The translations under genes were made by a program, and so were the position numbers. From Peribolospora baueri (Eukaryota > Basidiomycota > Peribolosporomycetes > Peribolosporales > Peribolosporaceae): a stretch of DNA of 64,000 nt. The stretch spans positions 1-64,000 of the forward strand of contig JAMDHS010000105.1 of assembly GCA_029717555.1 (NCBI GenBank), in the 5' to 3' direction. Positions within the stretch are counted from its first letter, which is position 1; every line of letters begins with the position of its first letter. A model generated the notes under the pieces. That model searched no databases and was not told the origin of the DNA. It was given only the letters and a program-made list of their open reading frames with translations. Below are positions 57,581 through 64,000 of this stretch, piece after piece.

Positions 57581-58126
57581 CTACGTGTTACAGTGTAATC
57601 CCACGCAAAAACGCGCTGCTGCCTGGCGTTTTGCTTGTTCCGTGCTCCCCTCTGTCGGCTCGTCCTTGGCTGCACGGCCGGTCGGAGGGGGACCAAGTGA
57701 TGCGTTGAAAACTATGAGCCCGAGCACGAGGAAAATATGGCGGGAGGTTTTAATAATAAGCCTACGCTCACCCGTCACAGCTTCGACCACCTCAACCACC
57801 GTACTCTCCTTCAACCCTTGCGAACCGGCGCGTCCCCACATCGGCCGGTCATCCTCCGTCGCCACAGCTAAGCCTTTCCGCCCGCTGAGGCCTGCCTCCT
57901 TGACGTCGGTGTGGCCATTCACACTCCAATGCGTCCGTTTTCCGTCCAGACCGTCATAAGCTCCTCGCCCATCTCCCTCAAGTGCCCGATCCCTCAGAGT
58001 CCCGCAGAGACTGAAACTGCCATCGACGGTGAGCGCCTCTTTGGCGGCCACGCCTATGAGAGCGATGGACATTAGGAGGACGGCGGCAAGGAGGGGAAGG
58101 AGGATTGTGACGAGAAGGTCGGACAT
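57581..58126 (-). CDS. Small hypothetical membrane protein
   Basis: Not recognised. The open frame starts at 58126 with a strong hydrophobic segment (LLVTILLPLLAAVLLMSIAL) at residues 4-27, a single signal anchor, followed by a polar Gly/Asp-rich tail. A possible 60-nt intron (57771-57712, GTGAGC...TAG) is stop-free and a multiple of three, giving either 181 residues unspliced or 161 spliced. The stop lies 32 bp from the stop of the convergent oxidoreductase gene. No domain is visible. Confidence 0.45.
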   Translation of the reverse strand: MSDLLVTILLPLLAAVLLMSIALIGVAAKEALTVDGSFSLCGTLRDRALEGDGRGAYDGLDGKRTHWSVNGHTDVKEAGLSGRKGLAVATEDDRPMWGRAGSQGLKESTVVEVVEAVTGERRLIIKTSRHIFLVLGLIVFNASLGPPPTGRAAKDEPTEGSTEQAKRQAAARFCVGLHCNT

Positions 58127-59280
58127 GGTTGGATGGTGGGAGCGATGGACGAACCGAGAGCCTGCGGGCGAAGGGGGGAGCCGTTGACGGGGTCGACGGG
58201 TTGTCTCTGTTTGGAATCGTCGTTGTACGACTTGCTCGTTTCCGTGTTTTCGCTCGGTCTAGTCAGCTTGTCGTGGGGTCGTTAAGAAACAAGGCAAGGG
58301 AGACCGAGTGGTAGGGGTCGTGTGGCGGTGGTGGTAGCAGTCCAGAGCAAGGAACAAGGAACACAGTGCGAAGCCACTACCTGTCGACCGAGAAGGCGGC
58401 CATCGAGCAGCTATGGGATCCCCTTCAGAATTGAAATGTTGAGGAAATTCGTTATCGCTCGGACAATCGACGTGGCCCAAGCGGCCACCGGGACATGAGG
58501 TGCCTGGTGTCTACGGCGGCTTGGGCGATAAGGCGATGTCGCGTTGGTGAAACGCCTGAGGATTCATCTTAACGCTCGTCTCGCGTACCAAATCTCCCTC
58601 CTACTGCCTTCTTGGAGCAGAGCGCGGACGACGGAAACGTACTCGCACGCCGGTGGTGAGTAATTGGACGTCAGGCGGTACGTAATCGCGACGGCAGAGA
58701 TAAGATCGGGCAGCGATCGACGGCGCCGAATCTTCCCGAGTCTCATCCCTCGACGCCAGTTCATAGGTACGTGCGACTTAGAAATAGATTTTGCATTTCT
58801 CAACGACAATGATTCTCTTCAGGCAAGCATACCGTACCGCAAACATTTCGTATTTGTACACTTCTGAAGCCAGCAGCCACTCACTGCTTGTCGATCCGCT
58901 TGAGCGCGGGCGGATTGCCCGGACGGTCAGGAGGATGGACGGCGCAAATCAGTGAGAGAGCGAGAATCGCAGAGCATGATGCCATGACGCAAGAGGGGGC
59001 GACTCGGGTCAGGTACGAGAACGGAGTGGGCTCGATTGTGTAAATACCCCCTTCCCTTCCCCTCCACCGCCACTTCTCGTCTAACGACGGCTACCGCAGT
59101 CAGACTTTTCCCACGCTGCCATCCCTCCCTTTAGGTCGATACCGGCCTGTAAATACGGACTTTAAACAGAATAATCAATCAATCAATCATTCTGTCCAGT
59201 TCGGGTGCCGCTTCGCATTAATCGGTGTGACACTCCCATTGAAGGCTTCAGCTCGCAGTTTGGCAGCATCGCTGGTAGAC
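58127..59280. other. Divergent intergenic region of about 1.15 kb
   Basis: Start regions of the small membrane protein (-) and the methionine aminopeptidase (+) face away from each other here. Near 59170 is an AATC tandem run (about four units). On the minus strand, 58985-58881 encodes a 34-residue frame with a hydrophobic start. I found no tRNA despite one arm-like word near 58475. Confidence 0.5.
58881..58985 (-). other. Candidate micro-ORF with signal-like N-terminus
   Basis: ATG at 58985 opens MASCSAILALSLICAV followed by HPPDRPGNPPALKR and a stop (34 codons). A GTGAGT donor overlaps the stop (CA|GTGAGT), so it could instead be the first exon of a longer gene; I found no matching second exon. 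Weak evidence. Confidence 0.2.
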
Positions 59281-61269
59281 ATGGCTTCGGTATGGAGGGC
59301 CGCCCGACGAGCGGAGCTGCCACCCCTCACGACCGCCGGAGGAGTCTGGCAAACAGTTGTGCGACTACGGGGCCCGAGGAGGGGGAGCTTCGCCGCGGCA
59401 AATGAGGGCAAGGGCAGGCTGCCCAGATCGTTCTCGTCTTCTCCGATTTCGTCGCTGTTCAAGGCCTTCTCCCCACCCTCCGACGGGAGTGCCTTCGGCC
59501 GGTACACTGTCCTTTGTCCTCCATCATCCTCTTCAGTCACCCCCTTCCCTGACGCACCCCTTCGAACCGTGCCACATCGCATACGCCGACCGCTTTATGC
59601 GCTTCCTGAATCGGGAGGCACGGAGGCGGGAGATGGGTACGAGGGAGAGGAGGGTATTGGAGACGAAGAAAAGGGAAGGATAGATGGAGGTGACATGGCG
59701 ATGCGCGTGCGGGCAGCGGCGAGGTTGGCAAAGGAGGTGTTAAGGACGGCAGGTGCGCTGGCGAAGGTGCGTCGAGCTTATACCTGCCTCGCTGCCGGTG
59801 ACGGGAAATGAGATGAGACTGGGAATTGCAGCGGAACCGACGTACCACTCTCTAATCCTTCAACTCAACGACCCATCAAGGTCGGCACGACGACAGACGA
59901 GATCGACGCCCGCCTGCACAAACTCATCGTCTCCAAAGGCGCCTACCCGTCTCCGCTCGGCTACTCCCGCTTCCCGAAATCAGTGTGCACGAGCGTGAAT
60001 AATGTGCGTTCGTGAGGCAGTTCAACCCCGCCATTGCGACCACTTTCCTTGATGGTCTGTGATGTGCGGTTCCTGCTGGAAAGTGAGGGTGCAGCCCCTT
60101 TCGTCTCGCTCATCCGTTTTTGTTTCTGCTTGCGCTTCTGGGTCGCCTGGGAATAGGTTATCGCCCATGGCATTCCAGACGAGTGAGTCTGGCCATCCAT
60201 GAACGTCGTGCGCATCGGAGCGTCGGTTTCCCTTGGCTTTCTCACCTTAGTGACGATTCTGCGGTCCCCAATTCATGATCTTCGAAAATCTTCACCACTT
60301 CCCCACTGTCGCGCCCATAAGCCGCCCTCTCGAGTCCGGTGACATCGTCAACGTGGACGTGACTGTTTATCTCGACGGCGTGCATGGTGATACTTCTGAT
60401 AGCTTCCTCGTCGGCGACGTGGTGCGTCCCGATCCCTCTTCCATTCTTGCTTCCTTCCACCAGCTAATTTGTGACTGAACTCTCATTCCTTCCCCCGGAA
60501 TATCGTATGCGCGCATCGCAGGATGAGCGAGGAAGACACCTAGTTTCGACGACCCGTGAGGCACTCTGGGCTGGCATCCGAGCTTGTGGGCCCGGACGAC
60601 CCTTCAAGGATATCGGACGAGCAATTAGGTGAGCGAGGTCAGACAGAGCCGGGTCAATTTTATCTGGTCCGTGGAGTCGAAGCGAGCTGATCCGTCACCC
60701 GTCTCTTACGCACTTTCACATACGTTTTCAATCCCAGCTCGTATGCCTACGCAAATGGCGAATACCTCGTTAACCCTCAGTTCACAGGGCATGGCATCGG
60801 AGAGAAGTTCCATACTCCGCCCTGGATCCTGCATCACGCCAATGACGAACCCGGTGAGCTTGCCTATTGCGATCAAAGCTTAACGTCGGCGCGTGCTTGA
60901 CTTTGCTGGCGCTGTCGTCTCTTACTTCTCCCTTTCTCAGGTGTTATGAGACCAGGTCATCTCTTCACCATCGAGGTTAGCCCCATAGCCCATGGTCTCC
61001 CCATCTGCTGTCTTACCGGCGTTGACACCTTTGCCATCCCCCCATTCGCCCCGACCCCTCCTCCTTTTCATGCCCCCGCCCCCCTTTTCCAGCCTTCACT
61101 CGTCCAACCGCCGCCTCCGTCATCCCGCCACACGTCCCCACTTGCGGCTGCCTCGGGCTTCATGTGGCCGGACGAGTGGACGGTGTCGACGCGCACGGGA
61201 GCGAGGAGCGCTCAGGCCGAACACATGGTCCTCGTCACGACGGACGGGGTGGAGGTGCTCACTGCTTGA
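59281..61269 (+). CDS. Methionine aminopeptidase, organellar type (MAP1D-like)
   Basis: Removes N-terminal methionine; metal-dependent. Eight exons: 59281-59766, 59881-60003, 60157-60182, 60322-60421, 60522-60628, 60738-60853, 60941-60975, 61093-61269; 389 residues, phases close. The first about 130 residues are Arg/Ser/Ala-rich ([26 protein letters not shown]), suiting a mitochondrial presequence, and there is no N-terminal zinc finger as in cytosolic Map1. Catalytic region: [57 protein letters not shown] (the two Asp ligands), [16 protein letters not shown] (His), HLFTIE (Glu) and [11 protein letters not shown] (Glu). The loop after FTIE is proline-rich. The last intron (60976-61092) is 117 nt, in frame and stop-free, but splicing restores the conserved Pro after TIE. 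Confidence 0.92.
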
Positions 61270-61666
61270 CGCCGTCCGTGTCATACATAGACAGCAGGGG
61301 GAAGCATGTGATAGAAATCCTAGCGCAATCCTCTGAAGGTCAAAATGAGAGCAGACTTTCGTCCCCACCTCCACCACCACCACCACCAATTCAGGAGACC
61401 CGTCTGTCCGTCCTCGTCGCGCGGCGACTCGAAGGAAAAAACACACTGAGCCAAGATTGTCACGTGTGCATGGAGCGGTGGTGTTTTGCAAGCTAGTATA
61501 CAAGCCGACGGCCAAGCGCTTGCCTCGCTCATTCAACGCCTATTTTGAGTGTTGGCGTGCCTCGCAGACAGCGTTCCGAGGCAAGCCACGGAGAGCGAGT
61601 TTCGCCCGCGGCCGGGCGAACGGACAGGAAGCGGTGCGAAGGACGCCAAGCGAAGCCGTTTCCGTT
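61270..61666. other. Convergent 3' flanks of MetAP and TIM50
   Basis: These 397 bp lie between converging stops. A CCA-rich trinucleotide run occurs near 61370-61390. No gene is visible. Confidence 0.55.
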
Positions 61667-63958
61667 TTACTTGTTCGCCGTTGGCTGCGGCTGTGCCCCC
61701 TGCTGCTGCTGCTGCTGCTGCTGCCCGCCTGCGCCGCCGAACGGAACACCTTTAGAGAACTGCGAGGGTCACAAAGAAATTGCCGCGAGGACCGTCAATC
61801 CGTCTCCTCTCTCCTTTCCCTAGGTCTTTCATTCGCTGGCTCAAAACCACCTCTCGAAAAAACTCCGAAGAAGACAGGCGGTAGGCCGACTCACAAAGTC
61901 GAAAGCGGCCGACTTCATCTCCTGCATCTGTTTCTGCCTCTCCTCCTCAAGCACGCGCTTCATCTCCGGCTCCTGCTTCTTCCAATACTCTTGGTCCTCG
62001 AGGTAAGCCTGCTGGAACTGCTTACGCATCTGCTCGATCGGGAGCTCTGGTGGCTGGGCTGAGGCGCTCGGACGCTGTGATATGTTGTAGACAGGGACGG
62101 TGACGAGAATCGACTCTGGTGAGCGTCCGTTTCGACGGGAGGGCGATAGCTCGACCATACTAGCACGACAGCTGAGCGTAGGGTCTTCTTCGGAGAGAGT
62201 CTGCACTCACCCCGGTGTTCAAGCCAAACAAGCCTCCCAGCCCTCCCAAGCTAGGCTTCTCCTTCTTCCTCTTTTGTTCCTCCTCCCACTGCTCGACGAT
62301 GCGCCTCTTGATGATCGCCTCGCGCCGGGCGTACTCGGTAGGGACGTGGGTGCCTTCGAAGGACTTGAGCAGAGGCCGCACGTCTTTCACGTCGTATTGG
62401 CCGATGACGATCGCTGTGTCACGTTGCGAAATGAAAATGAAACACCGGGGAGCAGAAATTAAATGAGGACAGTAAGCAGGACGAACGACGGTGTTGGGAC
62501 GTTTTTGCTCCCCAGCATGCTCACACTCCAAGAACGGGATGAGCGCCACCAGCTCCGTGTCATTCTTCTCCCCCTTCCAAGGCTTGACATAGACCGCGTT
62601 CTCAGGCTGCAGCGAGTAATGCTCCGGTTTGGTGTCGAGAATGATGACCTTTGCAAGGTCCCTGTTGAGATAGGAGAGGTCTTTGACTATTTTTCCGTCC
62701 TTGAAGCGTGTCGCCTCGCGGAATAGCTTGTAAGGCATGTAGAGGCCGTAGGGATCCAGCTTCTCCGCAATCGGGGCGGCGCTCTGCGTGAAGGGGATGA
62801 GGGGGTGGCATCATGTTACGAGGCCGGAAAGGATGGGCGTGAGACGATGACTCAGTGGTGCGAGCTAAGAGGCCTTTGGAGACGTCTGCACACTCACGTA
62901 TGCGGGTTGAGAAGTGAAGAGGACAATCTCGTAGAACTGGGACAGGTAAGCGAGGAAGTAGTCCACACCGGGTCGCTTCGCCGTTCGCCAACCAGTTTCT
63001 CGCTGAAGTGTCGGCGTAAAAAGCGATGCAAAAGTCGAGAAAAGCCGAAAGACGGAGTTAGTGAGGGCGACGGTAACGCCAGGCGCGTCGTCGAAAGGGT
63101 CACCAGCGACTCACGGTCCACTCAGAATGAATGAGGAGATCCTCAAGGTCGACGAGAAGGGTGAAAGGACGCTGGTGAGGAGGTGGCAAGAGGTCTGGAA
63201 GGAGCGTATCCCAGGCCGGCTTGTTGAAAGTCTGGACGGAGCAAAGGAAGAGGAGAGCGACGATCAGCTTCGCCCAAGGCTACGATGCGGTAGGGGTGCA
63301 GAATGGAGAGACATCGAGTGCTCACATCCAGGAGATCGGAAAAGCGCAGCTTGACACGGCCGAATCGAGAGCCAGAGTTGGGATCCTAGAGGAGGGGCCA
63401 GAGGAAGTGCCTAGAGATCAGGGTCTGCCAAGGGCATGAGATGGTCGGGGTAGAACGCTGTCCAGAGTGGCGACGCGGTCTGCGACAAAGCATACAGCCA
63501 GGACAGGAGGAGAAGCGCCAAAGAGCGTACGAATCGGAATCGACTCACGTTTTCATGCTCCATCTTCTCCCTATCCGTCTCCCACTCCCTGCCCAAATGC
63601 CAAGCGCCGCCTGCTAAGCCGCCGACGGCGAGGGCGGCGACGACGCGGAGCATCATCTGCCTCCTCTTCTCGATGCTGCTCATGGAGCGCTTCCCAGCGG
63701 TGCTCCTCGCCCCGGTCGTCTCCCCGGGGAAGTGCTGGTCGTCTCCACCTCCGGCGGATCCAGCGCGCGCTTCGTCAGGCGTGGGATGGAGCTCTTCGGC
63801 GGCAAGCAGATCCTGCGCGAGCGTCGTCTCTGGCACCTTCTTGGCCTTGGTCGCGGAGGCAGCGGATTGCCCTTGAGCGTCATGGCTCCCTTCGGGCGTT
63901 CGTTCTTCCTTCTTATCGTCCTTGTCCTTCTTTCCGGTGGCATACGTTCGCGAGGCCG
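61667..63958 (-). CDS. TIM50: Mitochondrial import receptor Tim50 (5' exon outside window)
   Basis: TIM23-complex subunit of the inner membrane that receives presequence proteins in the intermembrane space. Visible exons: 63958-63549, 63385-63326, 63231-63115, 63002-62898, 62783-62525, 62413-62211, 62074-61895, 61756-61667, all in phase; the first exon begins after an acceptor in phase 1, so the start codon is beyond the right edge. After a charged matrix part, the membrane helix [17 protein letters not shown] precedes the FCP1/HAD-like domain: [18 protein letters not shown] (the DxDx(T/V) acid pair is altered, as in Tim50), [63 protein letters not shown] and IPFLE. A long Gln/Glu-rich coiled coil follows, and the last exon ends in seven glutamines. 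Confidence 0.94.
61701..61720. repeat. CTG/CAG trinucleotide repeat in TIM50
   Basis: About six to seven CTG units on the plus strand read as a polyglutamine run in the last TIM50 exon, four residues after a Gly-rich stretch. Length variation between strains is likely. Confidence 0.9.
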
Positions 63959-64000
63959 CTGAGCGGGTCAGAAAGGTGGGAGACAAGTGGGCGGGAGCGG

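Noticed and set aside
58460-58560. tRNA-like word GTGGCCCAAGCGGCC
   Set aside because: No T-arm (GTTCRA) and no acceptor stem pairing were found on either strand.
1-64000. CRISPR arrays, rRNA genes, bacterial-type operons or ribosome binding sites
   Set aside because: None expected or seen; all genes are eukaryotic with spliceosomal introns and separate promoters.

Overview
The window is nuclear DNA of a fungus, most likely a GC-rich, intron-rich basidiomycete; I would guess the red-yeast/smut side (Pucciniomycotina, Microbotryomycetes-like), but the sequence does not prove the order. The reasons are a chitin synthase with a myosin head, fungal-type Rmt2, Grr1, Mch1 and Reb1-like proteins, roughly 110 short spliceosomal introns (mostly 60-120 nt, donors mostly GTGAGN or GTGCGT), very short exons, and compact gene spacing. 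Coordinates come from reading frames, splice signals, phase continuity and recalled family motifs. Exon phases were summed for every multi-exon gene; all close except VAC14, which carries one surplus base, and NDUFA13, whose start exon is unresolved.

Layout. 1-5.3 kb: myosin-motor chitin synthase (-), 3' end outside the window. 6.5-9.1 kb: EFM7/NNT1-like methyltransferase (+) and an unusual GNAT acetyltransferase-Mss4 fusion (-). 9.2-11.6 kb: gene-poor interval with a diverged inverted duplication, a 105-bp tandem duplication and a short element shared by its two edges. 11.6-16.1 kb: inositol-type MFS transporter with 15 exons including exons of 5, 9 and 19 nt, and a CCDC97-like protein. 16.4-21.8 kb: HOS2/HDAC3-like deacetylase with a long tail (-), divergent from an unknown signal-anchored protein (+). 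22.4-27.2 kb: RMT2 (+), mitochondrial EF-Ts (-), complex I NDUFA13/GRIM-19 (+). 28-35 kb: urease chaperone UreF (-), 4-coumarate-CoA-ligase-like enzyme (+), SUA5 (+). 35.3-42.2 kb: Reb1-like Myb factor (-) and GRR1 F-box/LRR protein (+). 43-48.3 kb: ISY1 (-), CHMP1/DID2 (+), MCH1-like transporter (-). 48.5-57.5 kb: VAC14 (+), TOM7 (-), eIF3f (+), MDR oxidoreductase (+). 57.6-64 kb: small membrane protein (-), organellar-type methionine aminopeptidase (+), TIM50 (-), whose 5' exon lies outside the window.

The genes are mostly housekeeping and do not form one pathway. Themes that recur are mitochondrial biogenesis (EF-Ts, NDUFA13, TOM7, TIM50, MetAP, possibly SUA5), endolysosomal membrane traffic (VAC14, CHMP1, the Mss4 domain) and protein modification (EFM7, RMT2, HOS2, GRR1). 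I found no rRNA, tRNA, CRISPR array or intact transposon. The least explained parts are the 9.2-11.6 kb interval, the GNAT-Mss4 fusion and the micro-exon architecture.
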